From: Membranipora membranacea
Taxonomy: Eukaryota > Bryozoa > Gymnolaemata > Cheilostomatida > Membraniporidae
DNA: 64,000 nucleotides
Direction of reading: 5' to 3'
Assembly: GCA_914767715.1 (NCBI GenBank)
Contig: OU612067.1
Coordinates: 7,440,001 to 7,504,000, forward strand
The translations under genes and the position numbers were made by a program. This document shows, in pieces, positions 37,893-50,882 of this stretch; the first letter of the stretch is position 1; every line of letters begins with the position of its first letter. Under the pieces are notes generated by a model. The model had not been told where the DNA came from, did no database searches, and saw only the letters and a program-made list of their open reading frames with translations.

Positions 37893-39419
37893 AAATGCCC
37901 ATAGATAACAAATATGTAACAGTGAAATAAATGTTAGCCAATAATATAAGTAAGGAAATATGAGAGCAACTACATGTGCAAAGGATGAAATGTTTTTCAG
38001 ACTAGAAGTAAGTTAGTATGAATAACAGCGTAATATAAATTTTGTAAGTTGTAAAAGAATAACAGTCTAAAATTCGCTGTCGGAGTCACAGTCAATGTAA
38101 AATACATATGCAACAATAAAATGAATAATAAATAAGTATTGATCATGCATGTATATCAATATTTTTTTTAATACTTTTATTGGCATCATAATCATTTTTA
38201 AGACAAAAAAATGTTTTTTGTTATGTGCCAAGAGAAGGAAAAAAAAAAGCAATGTCTAAAGGTATGTGAATTGAGCTAATAGTTGTTGGAGAGATAATTG
38301 ATAAGTTTATTGTCATCAATAGAGTATATATACTCAAATTAATTAGATTTACTACTGAGGTTCTGGTGCTTCAAATAAAGATATTACTACTAACACTGCG
38401 TTTCATACCCAAGAATTGTTGGACAATTCTGTACAATTCTAGAATTGTTCGAAACTGACCCATATATCATTACCCAACCAGCAACCATTATTTTGTAATT
38501 AACCCTGCCTGCTAAATAAATTACATTCATTATTGCTATTGTATAGTTATAGTATTTTACAGTTCTAGCCAACAGCCAATAGCCAATAGCCAATAGCATT
38601 AGGAAATTCCCCTCTACATAAACCAACCACATTGGCATAACCACTGTTACTCTCTGAATAAACTATGAACATCGTGATAAACTTGTTGACTGAAATTGCC
38701 AGTCATGCTAGTTTGAGAATCATTAGATGTAAATTTTCTTTCCGAGTCAGTCAAGCATCAAGGGTACCTATATCTGGTCCTTGATATAGTACAAATATTG
38801 CTGTGTTTTCCGCATTTCATTGCATTGCAAACATTTGCACTGCTGAGTGGGATATGTTTACGCTATATTATGATCATTTGGTTCCAGAGAGAAAGAAATT
38901 CAAGCTCAACGATGAGTATGGGTATCTTATCCAAAGAGAAACAATTCTTTTTCAGGTGAAGCATTAGCAGAAAATTAAACACATTCAGATGAATGGCTGA
39001 AAAGCAGTGGTGTGGCTTAAATAAACCAATTCTTTCGATCTCACAGTCTTACATGTAGACATCATTCAGTTTCGGGTGCCTTTGGAAGTCATATGATCAA
39101 TTTTGAAACACCAAACATTGTCATTCACAAGGATGCTCAACCAATATGAAGATTAAAGTTCTACATTCAGGGGACATGTCGTATATGCTGACCAATTTAT
39201 TATGGCACCAGGCCTGGATGCTCCTACTGAGTCATGATTGGCAACCAATTTGTGCTTTGCTTAGTGAAAAATATAGACACCTACTATATTGAACAAGCTG
39301 TATTACACCTCAATCACAAAAATGCAAGAGAATAATATCTAACCATTTATGGCTCTGATAGTTTGATGTGTTTTTAATAGAGCCAGTATTTTTCAGCTGT
39401 CCTTCTTATTCATTTTTGC
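37893..39419. other. intergenic stretch with a small 7-bp repeat
   Basis: CCAATAG is repeated in tandem at about 38575-38597. The rest is AT-rich with no credible frame. Confidence 0.4.
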
Positions 39420-40330
39420 CTATCCTCTTATGCGGGTTATGGTGAGTTTCCCATCATTTCTTATCGCCTTGCAACTAGTTCCTAGTGGCAGAGTAAATGA
39501 GTAAATCCCATTGACTAGTGTGTTTTTTTTTCTGGATACACAAGCAGCATCTTCAATTCTCTTTGGAATGAATTTAGTTTTTTCATGCCGCCATCTAGAC
39601 CAGTCAGTCAACTGCAAGCGCCTTTTGGACTGAGTGTACTCAAAGACCATCCATCAGAGCAGGTTGAACAACCCTCGAAATGCGTTTATAGTCGATATCA
39701 ATGTTAAGAGGTGACCATTCCCGGCTACAGGAGCTTCAGCCTTACTTTAAAGCATTATACCTTACACTTGGTTAAAACTTTAAATAATGATATTAATAAC
39801 ATCAATTTTATTTGCTGATCATGTCATAGATTACACATAAGACGATTCATAAAACAAATATTGCAATTAATTAGGTGAATTTATTAAAAATGTTGTTAGC
39901 AAGTAGGACATTTCAACTAAAGGATTGATGATCTTAAACAACAAAAGGTTGGCATGGGTGATCTTCATTTGAGGAAACTCTAGCCAAAAAACGTAAATTT
40001 AAGAGCTCAAGATGTCTATTCAGTTCATCAAGTTTGTGTATTGATAGCCTAGGCCAATAGTCCTCCTAATCATTGAGCATTATTCTGGAACAATACTTCT
40101 GGTGTCTCTCCAGTTTCTCTTTACACTTATTTGTAATATGTGGATACCAACAATGGGCAGCGTTTGAAAGGACAGAAACCTTACTCCAAAGGCGAAAGGG
40201 TCCACTCCGGATCCTTTCAGTCTTACAATAGGCAGGGGCTGCCGATCTTGTCTTTTCAATGACATTGTCAATGTGACAGTCAGTTTTATGACCCTGATGA
40301 ATAGTCACACCCAGCGATTTCACCTCAGGG
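39420..40330 (-). mobile_element. remnant of a non-LTR retrotransposon (reverse transcriptase C-terminal region)
   Basis: The frame 40323-40066 reads KSLGVTIHQGHKTDCHIDNV... and EKLERHQKYCSRIML, the pattern that follows the catalytic domain in LINE ORF2. It continues past a stop with YWPRLSIHKLDELNRHLEL. The 39650-39420 frame may be a further decayed part. There is no catalytic core here. Confidence 0.55.
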
Positions 40331-40924
40331 TGCTAAGAAAGACTCTGCTCCGATAAACAAAGAGGAGGAATAACGAACAGTACACCACGCCTTTAGTAAT
40401 TAGTGCCGTGACATGCAGGAATATCGTTATTGTTTAAATGGGATGATTCTATAACAAAAAATATAATGCGGTCAATGCTTCATATTGCACAGGTTAAAAA
40501 ACTAGTACCAGAATTTAAACCATATCACCATTGTCAGGTCTGACGCGGCATTTTTGTATCAGGAGCCTAGTAAGATGAATGTCAAGACTCCCTTTTTGAT
40601 ACATGACTTAGCATGGCCAATTATATCTTGTTGTTCGAAAAGGGTGAGGTCAATAGGGGATTGTTTGCACATTATTCACTCATCCTACGTTTGTTGTGTG
40701 AACCAAAATGACATGAACAACGTCAATCATCAAAAATATGCCAATTTCAGCTGTGACGTGCCAGTTTACTCATTTGAATGATGTATAACTAAGTACTATT
40801 GATGAGAATTTTGAATAGAAACAATGATACAATCTCGTGCCAGCTGGTTCTTAATCCATTCTTGTAACCCCAAATAGCCGGGTCATTAAAGGTTGTTACG
40901 TTTGCAACACACAGAAAAGATCTG

Positions 40925-40930
40925 TATAAA
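40925..40930 (+). promoter_or_regulatory. TATA box of CTLD-1
   Basis: TATAAA lies 80 bases upstream of the CTLD-1 ATG, in TATAAATTTT. CTLD-2 has TATATAAATTT at a similar distance, and both genes then show CAGTCA near the expected start site. This supports a shared TATA-type promoter. Confidence 0.55.
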
Positions 40931-41004
40931 TTTTAAATCATGACCTGTCTCTTCACTTCAGCACAGTCAGCCGATTCAAGAAGTCTCTCCTCCGATCATC
41001 AAAC

Positions 41005-42490
41005 ATGTTTGTTGTTTCTCTTACCCTCGTTCTTGCTGTTCAGCTTGCTTCAGGTTTGTTGATATCAGCTGATTATAGATTCAGTTCAATCCTGTCAGGG
41101 ATGAATAAATACTTATGAATAGCTCAAAAGAAAGAACAATCTTATTCAGTTGAGTTTAGATTCAGATACCTGTACAACTTCAAATTATCAGAATTCTTTT
41201 GCTAATATTATTGAAATGTGATATAATGTTAGTTTGTTGTCATGTTTCAGAAAATATTCCAATTTCAATCACATCATAATACACTTGACTTTAGGAATAC
41301 AACTTAAATGTTTTGAGAGGTGATGAAACTGATCTGATTGAAAAGGCAAATATGTAATAGTTTTCTATGCTCTTTAGGTTTCGAAGCTGGAAAATGTCCA
41401 GGTAAATTTATGAAGTATGAGACACTCGGGCAAGTATCCTGCCTACTGCTCAGTGATGTAGCGGAAAACTATGCTGAGGCCAGAGTCGCTTGTCACAAAA
41501 TGTACAATGGCAAGTTGGTGACAGCAGAGACTATGTGGCGAAGGGAGAACCTCAAACAATTCCTCAAAGAAAACACCAGAGGTATGAACATTGTATATAT
41601 TAAACTACTACTTTAAATCGTACTATAATGTCTTACTGTTTTAATGTCAGGTGACAATTCTCTCTGCACTGGCGTAACAACATATTTTACCTGTTATGCT
41701 TTTGTCTGGTTCATAGAGAGAATACCTCACATCGTTAATTCCCACGCCCTTGTAGTGTTCTGGTAATCTGAATGATTTGTTTTCACCCTGCTCTGTTCAA
41801 TAATGTGAATTATTCCGTCCAATTGAGAAAAATTGCAAAACACTATTGGAAATGAAATATGACCCCCTAGTAATAATATTTGAAGGATTTTTGTCTGACT
41901 TATTCCTAAGACACAATCTGTGCCGTGGTGGTTTCCAGTACCTGTTGTGATGACTCTGAGTAGTGGTAAAACAGGTGAAGCCTGCCCTAGGCACTAACTA
42001 GTCATATAAATCATCAAGTTGGCATAAATTGTCTTCTTCTTCATTCTGTGCTGATTTGATAGTGATAAGTGGTTGCATTGCAATCATAATAAAAAATTCA
42101 TCCAACACTTGCCATTTTCTATGGTTACTGGAACAAAGAAAGCCTTTAAAATGAACCTAGAACCGATTTTTAAAATTTTTCAGCACAATCTATAAACTGG
42201 TATCTGCAAACTAATTTGTTTCTTTTCTCATTTCAGACTCAGACTTCATGTACATTGGTGCGCAAGAGAATGTAGAGAAAAAGATATTCTTCTGGGATGG
42301 ATACAGCACAGAAGCATTCTGGCAGAGAGATATCCCTCATCTTCACGCTTTTGTATACGCATCATGGAGAAAAGATGAGCCTGACAACTCCAACGGAAAT
42401 GAGTCATGTGTCTGCCCAAAGAGTGATGGATTATGGAATGATTGTAAATGTGTTAATGCCAAGAGATTTTTCATTTGCGAGAAAAGATAA
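41005..42490 (+). CDS. secreted C-type lectin-like protein (CTLD-1)
   Basis: Exons 41005-41053, 41378-41581 and 42237-42490 join in phase 1 at both introns and give 168 aa. Residues 1-17 (MFVVSLTLVLAVQLASG) are a signal peptide. The rest is one C-type lectin-like domain with eight Cys (23, 38, 55, 142, 144, 154, 156, 165). C23-C38 fits the extra N-terminal disulfide of long-form domains. C55-C165 and one pair among 142-156 fit the canonical bridges, and a second CxC...CxC pairing is extra. The calcium-site motifs are EPD (132-134) and WND (151-153). WND is canonical; EPD is neither the mannose-type EPN nor the galactose-type QPD. The likely role is a secreted glycan-binding protein in immunity or mucus; the ligand is unknown. 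A poly(A) signal follows at 42533. Confidence 0.9.
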
Positions 42491-42532
42491 TTTCTTAAAA
42501 TGACCCTTAATCTGACTGATGCTTAATGATAT

Positions 42533-42538
42533 AATAAA
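42533..42538 (+). terminator. CTLD-1 poly(A) signal
   Basis: AATAAA lies 43 bases after the CTLD-1 stop; a second lies at 42654-42659. Confidence 0.6.
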
Positions 42539-42659
42539 GATTGGAACGCTAGTGACCAATTTTTTCTATTATGACATATTGAAACAACGTATATGCTATA
42601 GTGAAATATCTGTCATTTCAGACTCTTTATATTGTTTGCCTTACACAACAAACAATAAA

Positions 42660-44190
42660 ATTTGTCAGAAACAACTGAATCTTATCTTTATCACACAAAC
42701 ATAGCAATCTACTGGTAGTAGCATTTTTGGCAAAAGCAAAAACTAATGTCACAATTTAACTTTCCCCATGACAAAGTCTGATGTGCACTCGGTCTGTTTT
42801 AAGTTTGGTCCGTCTGATTGTGTAGTAAGATCTGGCCCTGATGTGTGAATGAAATATGCAACAGTGATAGCCTACTTAGTCAGGTGGTATATTGGATAGA
42901 CAAGCGTGTTGAAGCAACTTGACAAGCATCTATCCATGGTATGTTTCAATTCTTAAATCTTCGGCCGATCAAAAGACATCGAAGGCATAAGTATTTAACA
43001 CACTTGAATGAGCCTATTATAGCTTGGAGCCAATGTCTGACAGACAGATGTTTCTGAGAACGTTGCAGATGCTCATTAAATAGTCAGATTTCCATTATAA
43101 CCAAACCACCAACCAACCATGGCATATATCGAGTGATGATTCAGTATAATCATGTTTTCAAACAAGTTGATGCATGAATAAGGTAGATCAATGCTCGTTT
43201 TCAAAGACATCATCCTGATGTTAGGCATGTTACAGTTTTGAGCACCAAACTACTTGTCTAGCACATTACCCAGCAGTCATGTGCTTATTTCACTTTTTTT
43301 CAACTGTAAGAAAGTGAATTTGTTAATTGTACACTAGCATATGTAGTGCTGATGCAGTCAACTGTGACAATACCATCGGGGGGGGGGGGGGGGGGATGGA
43401 AAATTGTGAATGAGTAGCAGTATTATCATAAAGTGAGCTAGGAGATTTGATACCTGTAATCACTATGGCCAGAATCATCTAAAGGTGCTGGTCTTTCAAT
43501 GAGTCATGTTTGCTCCAATTCATCCATGCAGAGTTATTGGTTGGATCAATGAGCCATAGGGTAGGTTCATATGCGGTTAGCAGTAGAAATGTCCTACATA
43601 ATTATTTTGCAATTCCTGACATTACGTCTTATTGGCTTTTTTCCATGATCATTATATAGCATCTGGCGCTGATATTTTGAGAATCTCTAACTTGCAATAT
43701 CATGTAGATCACCTGTCATATTGATGTGCAGAATTCCCAACCAAGGCACCCTACTTTACACACAAGTGCATCACTAGATTGTTAATGCATCTGGTAGCTG
43801 TACCAGCCATAATAGGTGGTTCCTGTTTCTAAACTGAATCGGTAAACATCGGTTATCTTGGTAAAGTCTTACCAAATATAGCTTTTCAATATATGGTGGT
43901 GTGTAGATGCTGATATGTGATGGGAAAAAGGGACAAACTAATAATTTTCTGTGAGTATCATTTTAGCTTTTAGTTTGGCAGTGTCAAAGTAGTCTAATCC
44001 ACACTCCTGCTAAACCCTTGGGACTGTTAGTTTCTGCATACACGCAGGTTCAGTGACTGATGAGCCACTACGAGTTGCATCGCCAACACTTTTCAAATAT
44101 GACAAGTAAGCTGGAGCAATTCCTTGCTCTTACCGATACAAGTTTACATCTTGTTTTTAAACATAATATATGAAAATGAAAACTGCTTTT
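42660..44190. other. intergenic stretch with a long G run
   Basis: An uninterrupted run of G of about 17 bases is at 43379-43395. A weak tRNA-like or SINE-like start is near 42890. No gene is seen. Confidence 0.4.
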
Positions 44191-44740
44191 GTGAGATAAC
44201 TTCACAGCTTCCTTTGGTGGACCCAGGAGGGTCAGGAGAAGGAGCAGCAGAAGCTGTGAGATAACTTCACAGCTTCCTTTGGTGGACCCAGGAGGGTCAG
44301 GAGAAGGAGCGGCAGAGGCTGTGAGATAACTTCAGAGCTTCCTTTGGTGGACCCAGGAGGGTCAGGAGAAGGAGCGGCAGAGGCTGTGAGATAACTTCAC
44401 AGCTTCCTTTGGTGGACCCAGGAGGGTCAGGAGAAGGAGCAGCAGAAGCTGTGAGATAACTTCACAGCTCCCTTTGGTGGACCCAGGAGGGTCAGGAGAA
44501 GGAGCAGCAGAAGCTGTGAGATAACTTCACAGCTTCCTTTGGAGGACCCAGGAGGGTCAGGAGAAGGAGCAGCAGAAGCTGTGAGATAACTTCACAGCTT
44601 CCTTTGAAGGACTCAGGAGAGTCAGGAAAAGGAGCAGCAGAAGCTGTGAGATAACCTCACAGCTTTCTCGGATGACTCAGGAGAGTCAATAAAAAGGGAG
44701 GGCAGAAGCTGTGAGATCTCAAGTTCTCACAGCTCAGGAG
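44191..44740. repeat. 65-bp tandem repeat, about eight copies
   Basis: The units begin GTGAGATAACTTCACAGCTT at 44191, 44256, 44321, 44386, 44451, 44516, 44581, 44646 and 44711, exactly 65 bases apart. Each junction forms the palindrome GCTGTGAgataactTCACAGC. The first six copies are nearly identical; the last ones diverge. Confidence 0.95.
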
Positions 44741-44886
44741 ATTTCGGATAAGGAGAATGGAGCCAAGAGGATGGGAGCAAGTGATACCAGACGGCGTCAA
44801 CCACTTCAAAATCATAGACCAATCTTTTGATGAAATCTGTTATACATTAGGCATAATTAAATTACAGTCAGCTATCAGACATTCCA

Positions 44887-45165
44887 TCTCCGTCTTTTTG
44901 GAGGGTTCAATCGCAGGCATTTGGATAATGTGTATAATTAAACCTTTTTGTCGGACAAAAATCAAAGTCCAATCTCCGCTTTTTTGGAGGGTTCAATCGC
45001 AAGCATTTAAATAATGTGTATAATTAATCCTTTTTTTTCGACATGAATTAAAATCCAATCTCCGCTTTTTTGGAGGGTTCAATTGCAAGCATTTAAATAA
45101 TGTGTATAATTAAACCTTTCTCTCAGACAAAAAATCTAGGTCCAATCTCCGCTTTTTTCAAGAGA
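44887..45165. repeat. 86-bp tandem repeat, about 3.3 copies
   Basis: The units begin TCTCCGCTTTTTTGGAGGGT near 44887, 44973, 45059 and 45146. Each contains CAAGCATTTAAATAATGTG. The array follows the 65-bp array after about 150 bp but has no sequence in common with it. Confidence 0.9.
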
Positions 45166-45477
45166 ATGGGCAAATGCAACCTCCGGTTATTTGGCCATGC
45201 TCACCCGCCGTGATGAACCCCGGTGCATATAAAAACCGGGGGAACATCAAGGCAGGACAGTTCTGGTTGGAGAGCCCTTGGAGCATGTTTTTCTGGTATG
45301 GTATAGGTTGCTTTTCTGGTATCTAACTTAGTTCATTATTCAAGAATAAAAATTGATTTTAATGTTGAAATGGCATCCCAACTATGAGTCATTAGTAAAT
45401 TGAATTAATACCTACTTGTAACAAAATTCTAAGGAACAATGTTGTGAATAAATTTGATTAGGTAAACAAAACACTTA

Positions 45478-45527
45478 TTGTATGGAGTTGCCTTCTTCCT
45501 CAACAGGAAGAAGTTAACTCCATACAA
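45478..45527. repeat. hairpin with TTGTATGGAGTT arms
   Basis: TTGTATGGAGTT (45478-45489) pairs with AACTCCATACAA, and the inner TTCTTCCT pairs with AGGAAGAA around CAAC. It is a near-perfect 50-base stem-loop. Confidence 0.75.
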
Positions 45528-45884
45528 AATTAACATGAGCAAAATAAATAAAATAGTGGTGTCTGTTCTGCTCGGGTATTCGACACTTTTAATAATTTTC
45601 CATTCAAGTATCTATGAAACTTTCAGCCATACTAGCAATGGATCTGGTTCTGATCATTATGTTCTACATGATGTAGCTCTGCATTAAGTTTCTTAGCTGG
45701 CCAATGTGCAGTGTATTCCAGTGTGTGCATAACTAGGGCAGAAATGGGTTTTGAATCCGGTCATGAACTGCAGTTATTGCCTTCTTAGATCAAGTCCAGG
45801 TCTGATCAGGTTTAAATTTGATCGTACCTGATCACTCATCAGTTGTAAACCAAATAACTTGTTCAATGTACAACTAGTTGGACA

Positions 45885-45960
45885 AAGCAGCATCCCATAC
45901 CAAGGTCGAACTCAGGTTCTGGTGATCAGTAGTACTAATGTTAACGCAGAGGCAACTATG
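45885..45960 (-). mobile_element. possible tRNA-derived SINE head
   Basis: On the minus strand, CTGCGTTAACATTAGTACTA (box A side) precedes GAGTTCGACCT (box B-like) at tRNA-like spacing, with TGATCACCAG between. It does not fold as a tRNA. This is a weak call. Confidence 0.25.
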
Positions 45961-46030
45961 TAATTAATATGTAATTAAAAGAAAAAACCTCATAGGTGTG
46001 TTTTTGCATCCATGTGAAGACAACCTTGAT

Positions 46031-48155
46031 CCCCCACCGAACTTAGCTTGTCAAGACCGGCTACCGATACCGGTACCAAACAAAATAAATGAATATAAAT
46101 GGTACCAAATGTGCAGCACATGTGATTTGGCATTGCAATATTGAATTGCCTTAGCCTAATCACAATCTGTACATTTAAACCAAAACCTTGATTGTGACAA
46201 GCATTGTTATAGTTATTGTTCATAAGATGAACGCTGGTTTTTTATAACACAATTATTTTTGGGAGTTGCTCTCCTGTTGACTCTTTATACCAACTAATGT
46301 AGTCGGCGTTCAATCCAGCACTTCCTACATTCATTCCAGGATTTTTGACTTTCAAACCAGACTACGTTCATTCCAGTTAGTTCGATCCCGTCGATGTTTG
46401 TTCCAGCCGATGTTCATTCCAAGATTCTGTGGGCATCTTCTATTTACAAACACGAGCCCCCATAAATCTGACAACAGTTACTTAGTTGAACACAACTATG
46501 CGTTATTACAAGGAATCGTACAAGAGCAAAGTTGTGAAAAATCATGAGAAAACTGTTCAAGTCATTTTCATAACCTCGATCAGCATTTTTAACACAAACG
46601 GTCATAGACTTTAGGATTCTAGAACAAAAAAGGAACGACAAAACTTTTATGACGAGACTCTAACACGACTTTCAATTAACATTTTTAATGCCTGAAAAAG
46701 AGTAGAAGGAAGAGAAACAAAAAATTAAAAAGAAGCTACCAGCGTTCATTTGAAAAAAAAACCATGGTAGGAAAATGGCAAGTGGGAAAACGTCCGGGTG
46801 GAAAAATGGATTGGTGGGAAAACGTCCTGGTGGAAAAATGGATTAGTGAGAAAACATCCAGGTGGGAAAACAGCTTGGTGAGAAAACATCATGGTGGGAA
46901 AACAGATTGGTGGGAAAACATCCGCTGAGAAAATGGATCAGTGAGAAATCGTCCTAGTGGGAAAACAGATATGAGGGAAAATGGTTCGGTGGGAATATGG
47001 CTTGGTGGGAAAATGACATTGGGAAAATGTCCGGCTACCACTTTTTTGCACAATCATGTAATCATATCAGAATAGTTCCGCAAATTGACACATTGCTGTC
47101 ATATGATAGTTGAGGATGGTGAAAGATAACAGCTGGCACAGTTATTTTATCATCATTTAAAATGTTTACTTCATAAAATATAATCAATAATACATATGCC
47201 ACAATTCCATATGACTTGGCAGGGACATTAACTGGACAACTTTGATCATTGACGTATAGTATGGTTCACCTCATGTTCATAAATATGATGCAATGAGGAA
47301 ATAAAAATCTATCAATAGTTTTTCTTCAGGAGGCATAGGGGGGAGGCAGATTTCAGAACCTAACATCAATTGATAAATTGCCAACCCAAAAACAATCAAA
47401 CACCTAACAAAATTCTTACTGCGAATCTTCAAAACACATGGTGGCAAAATTCTTATACTGAAATTTTGGTGTCAGAAGTTCATAGATTCTATCAATGCCT
47501 TGTGTTATAAGCATTGGCTATGTAACAGCAACAACAAAAAGCTAGAAGATCATTCAAGACAACTGAAGGAATCTTTCTATATATTGATCTCAGTCGATGT
47601 GAAGAATATCTGATTTCATTGCTAAAAATCTGAAAATTATAGTAAACAAATTGAGGGTGGTCTACACGCCGAATGTAAAAAAAAAAAAATTTTAATTTAA
47701 CTCCTATATGGAGCTGGCAGGTTTCAGTTTCTGATTCTTCATTTAACAAGTCCAGAGAGGCAAGTTTTATTATATGTATATGATATATACATATAGATGG
47801 CTGGTTAAAATTGCATCGGCGACAAATAAGTTCAATTTGAGTGCATGAACTTTGGATTAAAATTTATTGTTGGTGAAATTATGCCCATGTCCAGGAATCA
47901 TGATCTGTATGGATACCACTTTGCCGCTAATCATGTGGCGGTTCTTGTCATACATGCAAGGCGATAAGGCGAAGAGTTTTCTTGCTGATGCCGGAGATCA
48001 GTGTCTGCAAATGAATATTCCCCTGATCCCGGTCCTACTAATCCATCGACACTTTTGGCTTGGTATTGGTCAAATGAAAATTTAATTCAAATGAATTGGT
48101 AATCAGGTCTTTAAAAAACAACTAAGTTAAATATCAAGTATGAAGTTACGTCATG
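46031..48155 (+). repeat. left arm of a large inverted repeat
   Basis: This 2.1-kb stretch is repeated in inverted orientation at 58908-56062 with high identity. One shared 65-codon frame (46641-46444 and 58298-58495) differs at only 4 residues. The outer end is CCCCCACCGAACTTAGCTTG; the inner end lies at TCAAGTATGAAGTTAC. The arm contains a 16-bp repeat array (46764-47035), an AT-rich part and a short coding-like relic (MNFGLKFIVGEIMPMSRNHD from 47846). No transposase is recognised. It lies outside the lectin genes. Confidence 0.9.
46764..47035. repeat. 16-bp interspersed-core tandem array, left arm
   Basis: About 16 units of a 10-bp core, GGTGGGAAAA with one or two substitutions, each followed by a variable 6-bp spacer (such as CGTCCT, TGGATT, CATCCA, CAGCTT, CATCAT). 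Most units are exactly 16 bases. Open frames across it are a by-product of the repeat. Confidence 0.9.
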
Positions 48156-48849
48156 ATCTATGCCTTGTCTGCTTTAAATGACTACCCTTATTTAACAGCA
48201 CAGATTCTTCAATGCAATCATATTCAAGCTTATTGGTGATCACCAATCGCATTTAGTATTGCAGGTAGTTGTCCCTTCTTTTTACAAGTGGAAACAATTC
48301 TAATGTATCAAACTGTTAATATGGTAAAAGCAGGAAGGGTACCTGGTCAAAACAAATTATTGTTGTAACTTGAATACGATTCATTGTCATCTCGGAAAGG
48401 ATCGTGTGTGTAAATATACATAGAGTGAGAATTGTCTTTACATTGTTTGGTGGTTGATTGATAAATGCTTGTAAACTAGTAAAACAATCTTTACTTAAAG
48501 CCATGTGGATAACATATGATAAAAGCTTAATTTTGTAGATTGATATGGTCAATAACCGTTGATATTATTCAGTCCGGTCGATGATTAAATGGCTCAAAAC
48601 TTTTGAGAATTGGCAAAGGTACGATTAATATGTTTTGTCAAAAAAGTAATTTATAACAAGGAGGCAATTTTGATGAAATCAACCACTTGGACTAACTTGT
48701 GCAATAAAAAACTCGAATCAAAATCAATCCGCTACTAATAAAATCAACTCACAACTTCATTTTCATTTCTTCATTCTCCGTGTTGGCTGGATGTGAACAT
48801 TGTTCACTTATTGGTGAAATGTGAACGGCTTAGCCTGAAAAAAGGCTAC
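48156..48849. other. loop sequence left of the central array
   Basis: AT-rich; no gene, RNA or repeat is recognised. Confidence 0.4.
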
Positions 48850-49125
48850 AAAGGGAAAACTGTGCGGTGATAATTTTTTGTGGTGGGAAAACAGCACTGT
48901 GGTAAATTGTCCTGTTGGGAAATTTTTTTCTTTGGGAAATTGTCCTGTTGGGAAAACTGTTTGGTGGAAAAACGGCTTGGTGGGAAAATGGCTTGTTGAG
49001 CAAATGTCTGGGTGGAAAAATGGATTGATGGGAAAACGTCCATGTGGGCAACTAGATTGGTGGGAAAACGTCCAGGTTGGAAAGTGGCTTGGTGGGAAAA
49101 TGGCTTGGTGGGAAAATGGGGCGGA
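48850..49125. repeat. 16-bp repeat array in the loop of the inverted repeat
   Basis: The same GGTGGGAAAA core and variable-spacer design as the two arm arrays, in the orientation of the left arm, but with different spacer order and more decay at its left end. The overlapping open frames on both strands (for example 49131-48808) are repeat by-products. Confidence 0.85.
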
Positions 49126-50505
49126 TTCCAAAAAAGTATATTCAATATCTTAGGTCATGGAAAATGTGCTAGTTAGATTTTTTGTAATAATTTGACCTGA
49201 TTTTTGGACTAACTGTGAGAGACAAGAAATGTGTACCTGATAATTATTCAAAATATATCGCCATGTGCCAAACATTTTTTTTACATGATGAACCGATTCC
49301 ATTCTGTATTTGTGTGATGATGACTATTCTTTCTTCAACGGGTAATCTTGGTTCTCTTCAAGTTTGATGCTGAACACTCTTTTCACCATGGCTGATCGCA
49401 GCTCAGGTATAATAATTGTCTTTATCATACTATCATGCACGCTGGCCCAGCAAAACGACTATCCAACAATTTGATGAGCAGTTAATCTGGAAGGAAAGAA
49501 GAAATAAAGAATTGATGGAACAATGCTTTTACCAGTGCTGACCCAAAATTTCGAATTGAAAGGTAGATATGATGAAAAGCGCAGGCCTGCCGTTTGAATG
49601 TTAGCCTGTCTGCTTATGTAAAATATCTGGATTGAGCAACAGTAAGTTCATGTGAAAGCTCAAGATAGAACTTACCCCCTCCCAATTTTTGTCTTTAAAG
49701 GATATCAATTGGTTAATCTCAAAGCAACAATGCAGCATTTGTAGATTTTTCTCGGATGAGATGTTATCCTAATCCTTGTATTGATCTAACATTGATAAAA
49801 TCTGATGAGAAGTATTGAAGCCATTTGAAAGTTATCAAGGTCCTTGTATTGCTTGGAACATATCGAGTACAGCCTGCACGCTGGAGAAAGCCCTGCTTTC
49901 AAATTTATGTGATGAGAAGTGAAAGATGTTTTGAAGGAAGTCAGTCAAAGATGTTTCAAGGTCCTTAATTTTGTTGACAGATGTAATCTTACTTTATTTA
50001 TGAAATTATCGTGATATATGCTGATACCTTCTGGTATACAGTAATATTGAGGCATAGTATCGTCATCAATAAAGTGCTATATTGTTTAATTTATAATCTG
50101 AAAGCACCAAGATTTGAAAATGATATGATGTCTAATTGAACATTCATCCTAAAGATACAATCTAGTTTCCATATTAACCCGAACCTTGACATGGAATTTG
50201 TTCAGGTTCTCACCTTTATTTGGCCTAGAATCCATTATACTTTTGCATTATTCTGGAGTATATTCTGATTGAAACTGTGGAAGTTATCCATATAAGAAAA
50301 CACGAAAAATTAATTCATGGTTGATTCATCTATAGTGAAAGTAACGTTATAAATAAGTACACTATAGTTGTGTCAGCTGGTTTTTAGCGCCATTCACAAT
50401 TAAAGTCATCAAGGATGCGTCAATATACCAATTTCTTTTGTTAAGATTCTCCATTTTGCCGACCTGCTCAGCCGATGTTGGAGAAAATAGTTCTAGCCAA
50501 ATAGA
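49126..50505. other. loop sequence without a supported gene
   Basis: No exon, RNA gene or mobile element was recognised. Confidence 0.4.
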
Positions 50506-50509
50506 CAAA

Positions 50510-50882
50510 GTAATCTGTTTGTTTCCAGCTGAGAAGAGATGCAAATCATCAATGTTTGATTTTGTGATGACATTACATCGTCTGATTTATTTATTTATTT
50601 GTTTATTGAGGTTTTCTAAAAGTTTATAATTAAAGCAAATTAAAAATAACTTGGTGACCTCATACACATTAACAAAGATACAAAAAATGACTTGAATAAA
50701 AAGATATAAGTTGTAGGGTGTTACATACTATATATATAGTGAGTAGGATAATGAAAGCATGGTATCATAAATTGCTTGAATAAGATGAAAAAAGAAAAGA
50801 AGAAACAGAGAGTGGCAAACAAAAATACAAGTTAATAACATTAGGTAGGATTAAATGATAATGATTCATGAGGCTTGGCTTG
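50510..50882 (-). mobile_element. 3' tail of the LINE at 59-61.5 kb, 5'-truncated copy
   Basis: This stretch matches 59178-59545 in the same orientation almost base for base, including the TTTATTTATT run and TAGGTAGGATTAAATGATAA. Homology stops at GGCTTGGCT. Truncation on the side of the element's 5' end is the usual LINE signature. Confidence 0.7.

Noticed and set aside
44191-45165. CRISPR-like array
   Set aside because: The units are contiguous with no unique spacers and the window is eukaryotic; these are ordinary tandem repeats. The 16-bp arrays were rejected as CRISPR for the same reasons.
48808-49153. Overlapping open frames on both strands (repeating Phe-Pro-Thr or Gly-Lys patterns) proposed as a protein
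   Set aside because: They arise because a 16-bp repeat without stop codons is open in several frames on both strands; no start context or splice signals.
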